This document shows, piece after piece, positions 53,305-62,254 of a stretch of DNA of 64,000 nt; within the stretch, counting starts at the first letter, position 1, and each line of letters starts with the position of its first letter. The stretch spans positions 744,001 through 808,000 of the forward strand of contig NC_015500.1 in NCBI RefSeq assembly GCF_000212415.1, written 5' to 3'. The notes beneath the pieces were generated by a model, which was not told where the DNA came from, made no database searches, and saw only the letters and a list, made by a program, of their open reading frames with translations. Position numbers and translations under genes: made by a program. The DNA is from Treponema brennaborense DSM 12168 (GTDB lineage Bacteria; Spirochaetota; Spirochaetia; Treponematales; Treponemataceae).

Positions 53305-54414
53305 ATGATGTGTGCACATAAAATAGCTGTCGGTGTGTTGGGTGCTACCGGAATGGTCGGTCAGCGATATATTTATCTTCTGAAGGATCATCCCTGGTTT
53401 GAAGTGACGTACGTTGCCGCCTCTCCGCGTTCTGCCGGAAAAAAATACCGCGAAGCGGTCGAATCCCGCTGGCTTATCGGAAGCGACGTACCCGCCGGCG
53501 TTGCGGATTTGGTCGTTCAGGATGCGAACGACGCGAAACTCGCGCTCGGCGCCTGTAAATTCGTTTTCAGCGCGCTCGAAATGGATAAAGACGCGATCAA
53601 GGCGCTTGAAGCCGCGTACGCCGCCGAAGGTATTCCCGTCGTGTCGAACGCGAGCGCGAATCGCTGGACGGACGACGTTCCCATGCTGATTCCCGAAATC
53701 AATCCGCACCATTTGTCCGTAATCGCCGAACAGAAAAAGCATCGCGGCTGGGACAAAGGTTTTATTGCGGTTAAACCGAACTGTTCGCTCCAGTCGTACA
53801 TGATGCCGATTTTCGCCTTGCAGCAGGCGGGGTATCCGGTCAAACGCATGATCGTGACGACGCTGCAGGCTACCAGCGGCGCAGGTTATCCGGGGGTTCC
53901 CTCGTTCGATATGATCGACAACATCGTGCCGTATATCGGCGGCGAAGAAGAAAAAACCGAGCGCGAAGTGCTCAAAATCCTCGGAACGGTTAAAGACGGT
54001 AAAATCGAAAACGCCGCCGGCCCGCTGGTTGCGGCTCACTGTAACCGCGTTCCCGTTATCGACGGACACACGGCGTGCGTAAGCCTTGAATTCGATCTGC
54101 CCGAAAATAAAAAGCCGTCTCTTGAAGAAATAGAACGGGTCTGGACGGCGTTTACGGCGCTGCCGCAGGAGCTGGCGCTGCCGTCCGCTCCGGTGCAGCC
54201 GATTATCGTCCGCCATGAACCTAATCGGCCGCAGCCCCGGCGCGACCGTGAAAACGATAAAGGCATGGCCGTAACGATCGGCCGCCTGCGCACGTGTCCG
54301 GTGTTCGATATCCGTTTCGTCGCGCTCAGTCATAATACGAAGCGCGGCGCCGCGCTCGGTGGTATTTTGAACGCCGAACTGCTGAAAGCGAAAGGGTTTT
54401 TCGACGCACTGTAA
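53305..54414 (+). CDS. asd: Aspartate-semialdehyde dehydrogenase (archaeal/fungal type)
   Basis: 369 residues. NADPH-dependent reduction of aspartyl phosphate. It has GVLGATGMVGQRYI at the nucleotide site, catalytic Cys in AVKPNCSLQSYM, TTLQATSGAGYPGVPSFDMIDN and the His in NRVPVIDGHTACVSLEF. The longer archaeal/fungal class is indicated by PNCSLQS in place of the NCxT of enteric enzymes. It starts at ATG 53305 (ATG 53308 is possible) with AGGAG upstream. No aspartokinase gene is visible here. Confidence 0.96.
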   Translation: MMCAHKIAVGVLGATGMVGQRYIYLLKDHPWFEVTYVAASPRSAGKKYREAVESRWLIGSDVPAGVADLVVQDANDAKLALGACKFVFSALEMDKDAIKALEAAYAAEGIPVVSNASANRWTDDVPMLIPEINPHHLSVIAEQKKHRGWDKGFIAVKPNCSLQSYMMPIFALQQAGYPVKRMIVTTLQATSGAGYPGVPSFDMIDNIVPYIGGEEEKTEREVLKILGTVKDGKIENAAGPLVAAHCNRVPVIDGHTACVSLEFDLPENKKPSLEEIERVWTAFTALPQELALPSAPVQPIIVRHEPNRPQPRRDRENDKGMAVTIGRLRTCPVFDIRFVALSHNTKRGAALGGILNAELLKAKGFFDAL

Positions 54415-54453
54415 AATTCCGCATCGACGTATTTGGATTTGAAAGGGGTAGCT

Positions 54454-55722
54454 ATGACGGAAAAGACGTTTCCGCTGAATCACGAACAATTGGAAGCCGC
54501 CGCGCGGCGTTTCGGTACGCCGTTTTACATCTACGACGAGCGTGCCATCCGTGAAAACATGCGCCGGTTTACGAAAGCATTCGGTATTTTTCCTTCTTTT
54601 AAGGAATATTTTGCGGTGAAGGCGTGTCCGAATCCGTATATATTGAAGATTTTGGCAAGTGAAGGCGCCGGTGCGGATTGTTCCAGTCTGCCCGAACTGA
54701 TTCTGGCTGAAAAAGCCGGAATGTCAGGTGAAAACGTCATGTTTACGTCGAACGAAACGCCTGAAAAAGAATATATTTACGCGAATCTGAAAGGAAACGT
54801 CATCAATTTGGACGATATTTCCCATATTGCTTACTTGGAAAAAGCGCTGGGCGCGCTGCCCGAACTGCTGTGCTTCCGGTACAATCCGGGGCCGCTGAAA
54901 GAAGGCAACGCGCTTATCGGCAAACCCGAAGAAGCAAAATACGGTCTGACGCGCGAACAGATTTTTGAAGCGTACCGCGTCTGCAAAAACAAGGGCGTTA
55001 AACGGTTCGGCCTGCACACGATGGTCGCGTCGAACGAGCTGAATCCCGATTATTTCGTTGAAACGGCGGAACTGCTGTTTACGCTCGCGGCGGAACTGAA
55101 ACGGAAAGAAGGCGTCCGCATCGAGTTCGTCGATTTGGGCGGAGGAATCGGTATTCCGTACCGGCCCGGACAGAAAGCGGTCGATTACGAATACGTCGCG
55201 CAGCGTATCCGCGCTGCGTACGACGAAATCATCGTTCCGGCGGGGCTTGATCCGCTGGCCGTCGCGTGGGAATGCGGCCGCCCGATAACCGGGCCGTACG
55301 GCTGGCTGGTAACGCGCGCGCTGCATGAAAAACACATTTACCGCGACTACGTCGGCGTCGACGCGAGTATGGCCGACTTGATGCGTCCGGGTATGTACGG
55401 CGCGTACCACGAAGTAACCGTCAGCGGCAAGGAAAACGCCGCGCGCGACCGTGTGTACGACGTCGTCGGTTCCCTGTGCGAAAACTGCGATAAATTCGCC
55501 GTACAGCGCGAATTGCCCGAAATCGTTCCCGGCGATCTGCTGATCATTCACGACGCCGGTGCGCACGGCCGCGCGATGGGCTTCAACTACAACGCGAAAC
55601 TGCGCTGCGGCGAACTGCTGCTGCGAACCGACGGTTCGATCGTCCAAATCCGCCGCAACGAAACGGTGGACGATTATTTTGCAACGCTCGACTTTGCGGG
55701 GCTCGGCGCTTTTACGGTCTGA
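54454..55722 (+). CDS. lysA: Diaminopimelate decarboxylase
   Basis: 422 residues. A PLP-dependent fold type III decarboxylase giving L-lysine. It shows the PLP Lys in EYFAVKACPNPYIL, GADCSSLPELILA, the HTMVASNE segment, FVDLGGGIGIPY, the WECGRPITGPYGWLV phosphate-binding region and CENCDKFAV with the catalytic Cys. The start is ATG 54454 after AAAGGGG; a TTG at 54433 opens the same frame but lies before the binding site. The N-terminus VKACPNP resembles the LysA variants of other treponemes rather than the E. coli enzyme. The last 49 bases overlap the convergent gene. Confidence 0.94.
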   Translation: MTEKTFPLNHEQLEAAARRFGTPFYIYDERAIRENMRRFTKAFGIFPSFKEYFAVKACPNPYILKILASEGAGADCSSLPELILAEKAGMSGENVMFTSNETPEKEYIYANLKGNVINLDDISHIAYLEKALGALPELLCFRYNPGPLKEGNALIGKPEEAKYGLTREQIFEAYRVCKNKGVKRFGLHTMVASNELNPDYFVETAELLFTLAAELKRKEGVRIEFVDLGGGIGIPYRPGQKAVDYEYVAQRIRAAYDEIIVPAGLDPLAVAWECGRPITGPYGWLVTRALHEKHIYRDYVGVDASMADLMRPGMYGAYHEVTVSGKENAARDRVYDVVGSLCENCDKFAVQRELPEIVPGDLLIIHDAGAHGRAMGFNYNAKLRCGELLLRTDGSIVQIRRNETVDDYFATLDFAGLGAFTV

Positions 55723-57299
55723 AATTTGAGGACATCGGCACCGTAAAACGAAAACGTATCGAGCAGTTCCCGTTCCGTCTTTTTCATGGTACGTTCGTTC
55801 GGTATCCACGGATACAGAGTACGGAACGTATCCGGTATGTGTCCGTTTAAAGAATCATAGGCGGCAAAAAATGCGTACGCATCAACCGGAACGGTCCGTG
55901 ATTCAATCGTTTCAATTCCGGTTATCAAATAGCGGTCTTTTATAAAGGAAACTGCTACTCGATCCGTATTTTTGACAATTTTCAGCGGATAGTTGTCCGG
56001 CGTCGGTTCGTCGTCGTTTTCGGTAAGTCCTTGAAAGAAATAAAATGAAACGGTAAATGTCTGTATCTCCGATTCGGCGGGAGAATTGCCGCTTATGGAC
56101 AGCTGGGAAATGCCGAAAACACTTTTTGTAAACGGATTTTTCAGAAGCAGCCATTCGGCAGGAGAATAGAATTCAGTTTTTAAATCGGCGGCTGCGCGGC
56201 AAAAAATACGGGCTTTTTCAGTCATAAACAGGGACGTAACAAGCGTGTTATAGTTTGCCGCGGCGGAGCCTGCTTCGGTGTGTTCCGTTTTTTCTAAAAA
56301 CTGATCCATTTTGAATTGCTCCAGCGTGTTCATGCATGTGTAATAAGTCTGTACCACTTCTTGCGCGCTCATGGCGAGGGTGGAAGGGCGGTGTGCCTTA
56401 TCGGAAGATATCATCGCGCCGATTGCAGCCGTAATAACGATAAAAACCACGGCAATTCGGATTGCAGCGGTATGGTTTTTCAGAAACCGGCGGCGGCGTA
56501 TGCGTTTCTGCTGCTTTTTACCGTATGTATTCTTTTTTTGAATGAAGGATTCAAGTTCAGCAGTCGTTTCCATTCGGGCATTTTGCACGCACGCTTCATA
56601 GCGCACAGGCAGTTCCGCGGCAAATGCGGCAAAAGTCGTTTTTACCGGCAGGAGCAACGCTTTCTGTATCGTACGCGCAAGCGCCGCATCGCAATGATAT
56701 TCGGTGTATTCAAGCGGCAAAAAGTTTGCATCTGCCATATCGTTTACCAGTGCGTCAAAATCGTTGCCGTGCGTTACGAAAGGCGGCGTCCCGGTTATAA
56801 TCGTATAACTGAGTGCGGCACACATATACGCATACGCTTTGTCTGCTTTTTTTGTCAACGAAGGATGAATCCACTGATTATAGTGCGTAATGGAAAAGCA
56901 GTGTTCGCAAAACGGACCCGGTAAAAACAAAAACGCATCCTGCGACACGAGAATTCCTGCGGGACCGCTTACCGGCATTATGATTTCGGGGTGCTGCCGT
57001 TCTGCTTGGCAAAGAATCTCGCACAATACCGTTAACACACGCCACGCTTCTGTTTTAGCGGCAGTGTTTCGTGCTTCCAGTACCGTATCGTATAAAGAAC
57101 GATACGGAAGAGCGGTAAAATCTTCAGCGTAAAAAGATATGAAAGAGTTGGTCTCTTTGGTGCCGGTAAATCTCCATGGTTTAAACGTGTACGTACCGTG
57201 TCCGGAAATCGTTACGCATATGCCTTCTTCTGTAAGATACTGCGCGTATTTTGCCCGTGCGAAAACGTTTTCTGTCAGCCCGGTGTCGAATACTACCAC
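55674..57299 (-). CDS. Uncharacterised membrane protein, possibly pseudokinase-like N-terminus
   Basis: 541 residues from GTG 57299. I do not recognise it with certainty. Residues 1-235 are cytoplasmic; AWRVLTVLCEILCQAERQHPEIIMPVSGPAGILV and KADKAYAYMCAALSYTIITGTPPF recall the helical lobe of serine/threonine kinases, but no VAIK, HRD or DFG motif is present. A very basic stretch (KKQQKRIRRRRFLKN) precedes one membrane helix at about 285-305 (AAIRIAVVFIVITAAIGAMI). The external part (310-541) is a mixed alpha/beta domain. It is less GC-rich than its neighbours. It follows nudC by 15 bases without a Shine-Dalgarno sequence, so translation is probably coupled. Its end is antisense to lysA. Confidence 0.7.
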   Translation of the reverse strand: MVVFDTGLTENVFARAKYAQYLTEEGICVTISGHGTYTFKPWRFTGTKETNSFISFYAEDFTALPYRSLYDTVLEARNTAAKTEAWRVLTVLCEILCQAERQHPEIIMPVSGPAGILVSQDAFLFLPGPFCEHCFSITHYNQWIHPSLTKKADKAYAYMCAALSYTIITGTPPFVTHGNDFDALVNDMADANFLPLEYTEYHCDAALARTIQKALLLPVKTTFAAFAAELPVRYEACVQNARMETTAELESFIQKKNTYGKKQQKRIRRRRFLKNHTAAIRIAVVFIVITAAIGAMISSDKAHRPSTLAMSAQEVVQTYYTCMNTLEQFKMDQFLEKTEHTEAGSAAANYNTLVTSLFMTEKARIFCRAAADLKTEFYSPAEWLLLKNPFTKSVFGISQLSISGNSPAESEIQTFTVSFYFFQGLTENDDEPTPDNYPLKIVKNTDRVAVSFIKDRYLITGIETIESRTVPVDAYAFFAAYDSLNGHIPDTFRTLYPWIPNERTMKKTERELLDTFSFYGADVLKFQTVKAPSPAKSSVAK

Positions 57300-57314
57300 G
57301 ACTGCAAACTCAAA

Positions 57315-58103
57315 TTAAAAAAGCGGCGCATTCTTAAACTCGTTCATAATCAATTTATATGCAACGGAACCTTTTTTCGGGATAGACGGAAGCTTGTCCC
57401 GCGAAAACCAGCACAGTTCCTGAATTTCACTCGCTTCGGGAACGAGTTCGCCGCTTTTCCAGTCTGCGGTAAACGCGAGCATCAGCTGATCGGGAAACGG
57501 CCAGCTCTGGCTCGCGACGTAGGTGATGTTGGCGATTTTGATGCCCGCTTCTTCCCGGACTTCGCGCGCGACGCACTGTTCAAGATTTTCACCGTGTTCC
57601 ACGTAGCCTGCCAGACAGGTAAAAATATCGGTATTGCGCTGCTTGTGGCGCGCAAGCAGTATTTTATCGTCCTTGCTCACCAGTACGATCATTGCAGGCG
57701 ATAGGGACGGAAAATACGTTCTGCCGCATAGTATGCACGTCCGCGCGGTCTCGGCCGGATCGTCGTGCAGCGGTCCGCCGCATTTGCTGCAGAAACGGGC
57801 TTTCGTACGCCAATTAAGCAGTCCGAGTGCCCGGCTCGCACAAGCGGAAGCCGGGTGCTGTTCGGCAAATAAAGCACGCAGCGGCGCCCATACGTATCCG
57901 GCCGGTTCCGGTGCCGAATCTTCCAAAAGCAATGCGGTATATTGATAATCCGGTTCAGAAAACCAGTCTGAAGCCAGCTGATATTCAAGACACTTTTGAC
58001 CGGCATCTGCGTCGGGCAAAATCAGTTCGTTTGTATCAGCAACCAGGATGTGATTCCCTCTGAAAATAAACGTGTAGCCGTTTTGATTCTCCTGCGTTGT
58101 CAT
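57315..58103 (-). CDS. nudC: NADH pyrophosphatase (NudC-type Nudix hydrolase)
   Basis: 262 residues. It hydrolyses NADH (and, in E. coli, removes NAD caps from RNA). A four-Cys zinc ribbon (CSKCGGPLHDD ... CILCGRTYFP) precedes a complete Nudix box GYVEHGENLEQCVAREVREEAGI, followed by SQSWPFPDQLMLAF, the SQPWPFPxS-type motif diagnostic of NudC. The transcript is probably leaderless: TATATT (58115-58110) is 6 bases before ATG 58103, with TTGCCA 17 bases further upstream. The membrane protein gene follows in the same operon. Confidence 0.95.
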   Translation of the reverse strand: MTTQENQNGYTFIFRGNHILVADTNELILPDADAGQKCLEYQLASDWFSEPDYQYTALLLEDSAPEPAGYVWAPLRALFAEQHPASACASRALGLLNWRTKARFCSKCGGPLHDDPAETARTCILCGRTYFPSLSPAMIVLVSKDDKILLARHKQRNTDIFTCLAGYVEHGENLEQCVAREVREEAGIKIANITYVASQSWPFPDQLMLAFTADWKSGELVPEASEIQELCWFSRDKLPSIPKKGSVAYKLIMNEFKNAPLF

Positions 58104-58109
58104 ATATTT

Positions 58110-58138
58110 AATATATCATGTGTTTTGTGAACTGGCAA
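58110..58138 (-). promoter_or_regulatory. nudC leaderless promoter
   Basis: On the minus strand TTGCCA (58138-58133), a 17-base spacer and TATATT (58115-58110), then 6 bases to ATG 58103. The predicted start point coincides with the initiation codon. It is divergent from the pur promoter. Confidence 0.75.
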
Positions 58139-58149
58139 ATGTTTTCTGC

Positions 58150-58178
58150 TTGAAACAAGTACCTGTTTGTGATATAGT
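58150..58178 (+). promoter_or_regulatory. pur operon promoter
   Basis: TTGAAA (58150-58155), a 17-base spacer and TATAGT (58173-58178). Transcription would begin near 58185, immediately before the riboswitch P1 helix, which supports the riboswitch call. Confidence 0.82.
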
Positions 58179-58187
58179 ATTTTATCG

Positions 58188-58305
58188 ACGGCTCATATAA
58201 TTTCATGATGACGGTTTGACTTCTCCTTTCTTGAGAACCTCCTCAGTCAATCCGGGGTATGAAAGTTTCTACCGGCCACCCGAAACGGCTGACTATGGGT
58301 TCCGT
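58188..58305 (+). promoter_or_regulatory. Purine (guanine-class) riboswitch with extended L2
   Basis: The conserved core is present: CTCATATAAT at 58192-58201, AGTTTCTACC at 58264-58273 and GACTATGGG at 58291-58299. P1 is 58188-58196 with 58295-58305. P3 is CGGCC with GGCTG. L3 reads CCCGAAA. The specificity base in GACTAT is C, so guanine/hypoxanthine rather than adenine. P2 is TTTCAT (58201-58206) with ATGAAA (58259-58264), but L2 is 52 bases instead of 7. A hairpin (CGGtTTGACT with AGTCAAtCCG) is inserted between GATGA and GGGT, which may still form the loop-loop contact. Downstream, CCGCC at about 58343 can pair with GGCGG before the purE Shine-Dalgarno sequence, and a GGTATA/TATACC hairpin lies between. 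Confidence 0.85.
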
Positions 58306-58379
58306 TTTTCTTTGGTATACGCATGCCGTTATATACCGGAGCCGCCGATCTATTATATGGTGAATGAGGCGGAGGTATA

Positions 58380-58877
58380 ATGAAAGCTGCCATTTTTTTC
58401 GGATCAAAATCAGACACAGATACTATGAAAAAAGCCGCTGCGGTGCTGCGCGATTTCGGCGTGGAGTATTCGGCGTACGTATTGTCCGCGCACCGTTCCG
58501 GCGATTTGCTGAAACGGACGGTTTCGCAGGTTGAAGCGGACGGAACCGAAGTTATCATCGCGGGAGCGGGACTTGCCGCGCATCTTCCCGGCGTTATCGC
58601 GTCTATGACGGTGCTGCCGGTTATCGGCGTACCGCTCGAATGCGTTACGCCCGGCTCGAACGGATTTGCCGGAATGGACGCGCTGCTTTCCATCGTACAG
58701 ATGCCCAAGCAGATTCCCGTCGCGACGGTGGGCGTTAATAACGCGGCGAACGCAGCCTACCTTGCGGTAGAAATTCTTGCGGTGAAATATCCCGAACTTC
58801 GCGCGAAGCTTGCGGATTTCCGTACAAAACTTGCACATGATGCCGCCGAGAACGGCGGCTTAGGAGTAACGTTATGA
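58380..58877 (+). CDS. purE: N5-CAIR mutase PurE (class I type)
   Basis: 165 residues. In class I systems PurE converts N5-CAIR, made by PurK, to [33 protein letters not shown] and [27 protein letters not shown] are class I features. The class II enzyme characterised in T. denticola has an SAHK and AGRSN type of site instead. No purK is in the operon. GGAGG lies before ATG 58380, close to a possible sequestering stem of the riboswitch. It overlaps purC by 4 bases (ATGA). Confidence 0.93.
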   Translation: MKAAIFFGSKSDTDTMKKAAAVLRDFGVEYSAYVLSAHRSGDLLKRTVSQVEADGTEVIIAGAGLAAHLPGVIASMTVLPVIGVPLECVTPGSNGFAGMDALLSIVQMPKQIPVATVGVNNAANAAYLAVEILAVKYPELRAKLADFRTKLAHDAAENGGLGVTL

Positions 58878-59608
58878 GTATTGAAGTGAACGGCATTGTC
58901 AAACAGGACCAGTTGTATGAAGGCAAAGCGAAAAAAGTCTTCGCTACGAACGATCCCGATCTGGTCATTATGGAATACAAGGATTCCGCGACGGCTTTTA
59001 ACGGTGAAAAAAAAGGCACCATCGACGAAAAAGGCGTGCTGAATAATACGATTGCGGCGGCTCTTTTTGAAATGCTCAACGCGAAAGGAATTCCCACACA
59101 TTTTATTACGAAACTGAACGATCGCGAAGTTTTGTGCAAAAAGGTGAGCATTGTTCCGCTTGAAGTTATCGTACGCAACGTCGCCGCGGGTTCTTTCAGC
59201 AAAAGACTCGGCGTACCCGAAGGTTCCGCGCTCAAAACGACCGTTTTTGAAATTTCCTATAAGGACGATGCGCTCGGTGATCCGCTGATCAACGATTATC
59301 ACGCCGTCGCGATAGGAGCGGCGACCTGGGACGAACTGAAAGTCATTTACGATTTGACCGCCAAAATCAACGACATACTGAAAGCGTTCTTTTTGAGCTG
59401 CGGTGTAAAGCTGATCGATTTCAAACTGGAATTCGGCAAAGATTCAAAAGGAACCATTATTCTTGCCGATGAAATTTCGCCCGATACCTGTCGGTTCTGG
59501 GATGCAAAAACGAACGAAAAACTGGACAAAGACCGCTTCCGCCGTGATCTGGGAAACGTCAAAGAAGCGTACGTTGAAATGCTGAACCGTATTACCGGAA
59601 AAAAATAA
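58874..59608 (+). CDS. purC: SAICAR synthetase
   Basis: 244 residues, the standard single-domain PurC. It joins CAIR and aspartate using ATP. It shows [79 protein letters not shown] and [14 protein letters not shown]. The start ATG 58874 overlaps the purE stop codon. purF follows after 10 bases. Confidence 0.98.
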   Translation: MSIEVNGIVKQDQLYEGKAKKVFATNDPDLVIMEYKDSATAFNGEKKGTIDEKGVLNNTIAAALFEMLNAKGIPTHFITKLNDREVLCKKVSIVPLEVIVRNVAAGSFSKRLGVPEGSALKTTVFEISYKDDALGDPLINDYHAVAIGAATWDELKVIYDLTAKINDILKAFFLSCGVKLIDFKLEFGKDSKGTIILADEISPDTCRFWDAKTNEKLDKDRFRRDLGNVKEAYVEMLNRITGKK

Positions 59609-59621
59609 TAGGCGGATCGTG

Positions 59622-61073
59622 ATGCAGTATAACGCACCTGATGAAATTTTGGATACCGACGAAGACAAGTTGCGTGAAGAATGCGGTGTCGTCGGTATTT
59701 ATCTGAATAAGAAAGATCAGTCCGCGCCGTTTAACGCCGCCAAACTCGCGTATTACGGTCTGTATTCGCTTCAGCATCGCGGGCAGGAAAGCGCGGGAAT
59801 CGCGGTTTCCGACGGTGAAAAAATCGAATCGCACAAAGCGATGGGACTCGTCGCCGACGTGTTTACCGCCGAAAAACTGGAAGAACTGGGCGGGCAGATA
59901 GCCGTCGCTCACGTGCTGTATTCCACTTCGGGTGCCGCTCATATCGAAAACGCCCAGCCGTTCGTAAACCGTTTCAAACTCGGCGGAATCGCCGTAGCGC
60001 ACAACGGAAATCTGGTTAATTACGAGCAGCTCAAAGAATTCCTTGAAGAAACCGGTTCGACGTTCGTTTCTACGAGCGACACGGAAGTTATCGTAAAACT
60101 GATCGCCAAAAGCTACAAAAAAGGTTTGGAACGCGCGCTGACCGACACGATCCAGATGATCAAAGGTTCGTTTGCGCTTGCGGTTATGACGGAAAACAGT
60201 CTTATCGGCGCGCGCGACCCGAACGGGATTCGTCCGCTGTGTTTGGGTAAGCTCGATAACGGCTGGATTCTTGCAAGCGAAAGCTGTGCGATTGACGCCG
60301 TGGGCGGAACGCTCGTTCGCGACATCGAGCCGGGCGAAATCGTCATCATCAACGAAGACGGCGTTTTGTCGTTCGAATTCGGCGAGCGTACGGCGAAGCG
60401 CACGTGCATTTTTGAATACGTGTATTTTGCCCGGCCGGATTCGGTTATCGATAACATTCCCGTTCAGGAAGCGCGGCTGCGTATGGGCGCGGTGCTTGCC
60501 CGCGAAACGCCGGTACCCGCGGACGTCGTTATCGGCGTGCCCGATTCGGGCTTGGGAGCCGCGATGGGCTATGCGAAAGCGTCCGGCATTCCGTACGCGA
60601 TGGGCATTGTCAAAAATAAGTACATCGGCCGTACGTTCATCGCTCCCACTCAGTCGGAACGCGAGCAGATGGTGTTCGTCAAACTGAACGCGATGAAAAG
60701 CGACGTTGCCGGAAAACGCGTCGTCATTATCGACGATTCGATCGTGCGCGGCACGACGTGCCGCCGTTTGATTCAGATTCTGCGGAAAGCGGGTGCAAAA
60801 GAAGTGCATTTCCGCGTTTCGTCCCCGCCGGTTAAATTTCCGTGCTATTTCGGTATCGACACGCCGTGCCGCGCCGACCTGATTTCATCCGCACACAACA
60901 CGGAAGAAATCTGCAAGGAGATAGGCGCCGATTCTTTGGCGTTTATTTCCATAGACGGTATGTTTGAAGCGCTGCGCGATGCGAACGAGCGTTCGTACGG
61001 GTATTGCAAAGGATGCTTTACTGGCGAATATCCGATTCCGTTTCCCGGCGAATTGAACGGAAAACGGCTGTAA
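59622..61073 (+). CDS. purF: Amidophosphoribosyltransferase
   Basis: 483 residues from ATG 59622 (GTG 59619 just before it is possible). It is the first committed step of purine synthesis: PRPP plus glutamine to phosphoribosylamine. A propeptide of about 21 residues ends at REE before the catalytic Cys of CGVVGIYL, so self-cleavage is expected. The PRPP loop VVIIDDSIVRGTT is intact. Cysteines in RTCIFEY, KFPCYFGID and YGYCKGCFTGEYP correspond to the 4Fe-4S ligands of the Bacillus-type enzyme, implying oxygen-sensitive turnover. It lies in the operon between purC and purM. Confidence 0.97.
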   Translation: MQYNAPDEILDTDEDKLREECGVVGIYLNKKDQSAPFNAAKLAYYGLYSLQHRGQESAGIAVSDGEKIESHKAMGLVADVFTAEKLEELGGQIAVAHVLYSTSGAAHIENAQPFVNRFKLGGIAVAHNGNLVNYEQLKEFLEETGSTFVSTSDTEVIVKLIAKSYKKGLERALTDTIQMIKGSFALAVMTENSLIGARDPNGIRPLCLGKLDNGWILASESCAIDAVGGTLVRDIEPGEIVIINEDGVLSFEFGERTAKRTCIFEYVYFARPDSVIDNIPVQEARLRMGAVLARETPVPADVVIGVPDSGLGAAMGYAKASGIPYAMGIVKNKYIGRTFIAPTQSEREQMVFVKLNAMKSDVAGKRVVIIDDSIVRGTTCRRLIQILRKAGAKEVHFRVSSPPVKFPCYFGIDTPCRADLISSAHNTEEICKEIGADSLAFISIDGMFEALRDANERSYGYCKGCFTGEYPIPFPGELNGKRL

Positions 61074-61159
61074 TTTGTTTTCATGCAGACCGGCGGCAAA
61101 GTTCGCCGGTTTGATCGTTTTGGGTTCGTATGCAAAACCCGGCTTTTATAGGAGAACGT

Positions 61160-62254
61160 ATGATCGATTACCGTCAGTCCGGAGTAGACGTTGAAGAAGG
61201 CTATCGCGCCGTTGACAAATACAAAGCGCACGCCGCCCGTACGAAGATTCCCGGCGTATTGAACGGTTTGGGCAGTTTTGCCGGCATGTTTGAAGTGCCC
61301 GCCGGCATGAAACATCCGGTTATGGTGAGCGGAACCGACGGCGTCGGTACGAAGCTCGACGTTGCGTTTGCGGTGAAAAAGTACGACACGGTCGGAATCG
61401 ACTGCGTCGCGATGAGCGTAAACGACATTCTGTGCACCGGTGCGCGGCCGTTGTACTTTTTGGACTATATTGCGTGCGGTAAATTGGATGCCGCCGTCGC
61501 AGCCGATTTGGTAAAAGGCGTTTCCGACGGCTGCGTTGACAGCAACTGCGCGCTGCTCGGCGGTGAAACGGCCGAAATGCCCGGATTTTACGATGCCGGC
61601 AAATACGATATGGCCGGTTTCGGCGTCGGTATTGCCGAAAAAGACGATATCATTACCGGCGAGCGTATCGACGAGGGAGACGTGCTGATAGGTTTGTCTT
61701 CTACCGGTGTACATTCAAACGGTTTTTCATTGGTGCGTAAACTGGTGAGCGATTTTGCCGAACCGGCTCCGTTCGCCGCCGGAAAAACGATGGGAGACGC
61801 GCTGCTTACGCCGACGCGCATCTACGTTCGTCCGGTTCTTGCCGTGCTTGAAAAATGCCGTTCCGCCGTGCACGGTATGGTGCATATCACCGGCGGCGGT
61901 TTTTACGAAAACATTCCGCGCATGTACCCTGCGGCGAACGAAAAACGCGCCGCGGCGGGAAAGGAACCGCTCGTTTCCGTGATTGAAAAAGGCAGCTGGG
62001 ATATTCTTCCCGTGTTCGACGATTTGGTGCGGCGCGGGGCTGATCCCGACCGGATGTTCAACACGTTCAACATGGGAATCGGTTTCATATTGGCCGTATC
62101 GGCGTCCGCCGCCGACGGTATCATCGACGAGTTCAAACGATTCGCGGCATCCGACGCCGGCTGCTGTGCCGGTATGGGCGTGTATAAAATGGGACGCGTC
62201 GCCGCTGCAGCCGGTGAAGTACGCGGACAGGCGGACGAGGTGCTGTTTGAATAG
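61160..62254 (+). CDS. purM: Phosphoribosylformylglycinamidine cyclo-ligase (AIR synthetase)
   Basis: 364 residues. It closes the imidazole ring to form AIR. It has DYRQSGVDVEEGYRAVDKYKAH, VSGTDGVGTKLDVAF, GIDCVAMSVNDILCTGARPLYFLDYIACGKLD, LLGGETAEMPGFY and HITGGGFYENIPR. The start ATG 61160 follows AGGAG; the frame is open 10 codons earlier without a site. It overlaps the TTG start of the following ORF by 8 bases. Confidence 0.98.
   Translation: MIDYRQSGVDVEEGYRAVDKYKAHAARTKIPGVLNGLGSFAGMFEVPAGMKHPVMVSGTDGVGTKLDVAFAVKKYDTVGIDCVAMSVNDILCTGARPLYFLDYIACGKLDAAVAADLVKGVSDGCVDSNCALLGGETAEMPGFYDAGKYDMAGFGVGIAEKDDIITGERIDEGDVLIGLSSTGVHSNGFSLVRKLVSDFAEPAPFAAGKTMGDALLTPTRIYVRPVLAVLEKCRSAVHGMVHITGGGFYENIPRMYPAANEKRAAAGKEPLVSVIEKGSWDILPVFDDLVRRGADPDRMFNTFNMGIGFILAVSASAADGIIDEFKRFAASDAGCCAGMGVYKMGRVAAAAGEVRGQADEVLFE

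Noticed and set aside
58184..58310. T-box or PurR-only leader for the pur operon
   Set aside because: No specifier/T-box sequence; the purine-riboswitch core segments are present in order.
59592..60809. 405-codon minus-strand frame opposite purF
   Set aside because: purF is unequivocal, and the antisense frame has no family features or ribosome site.
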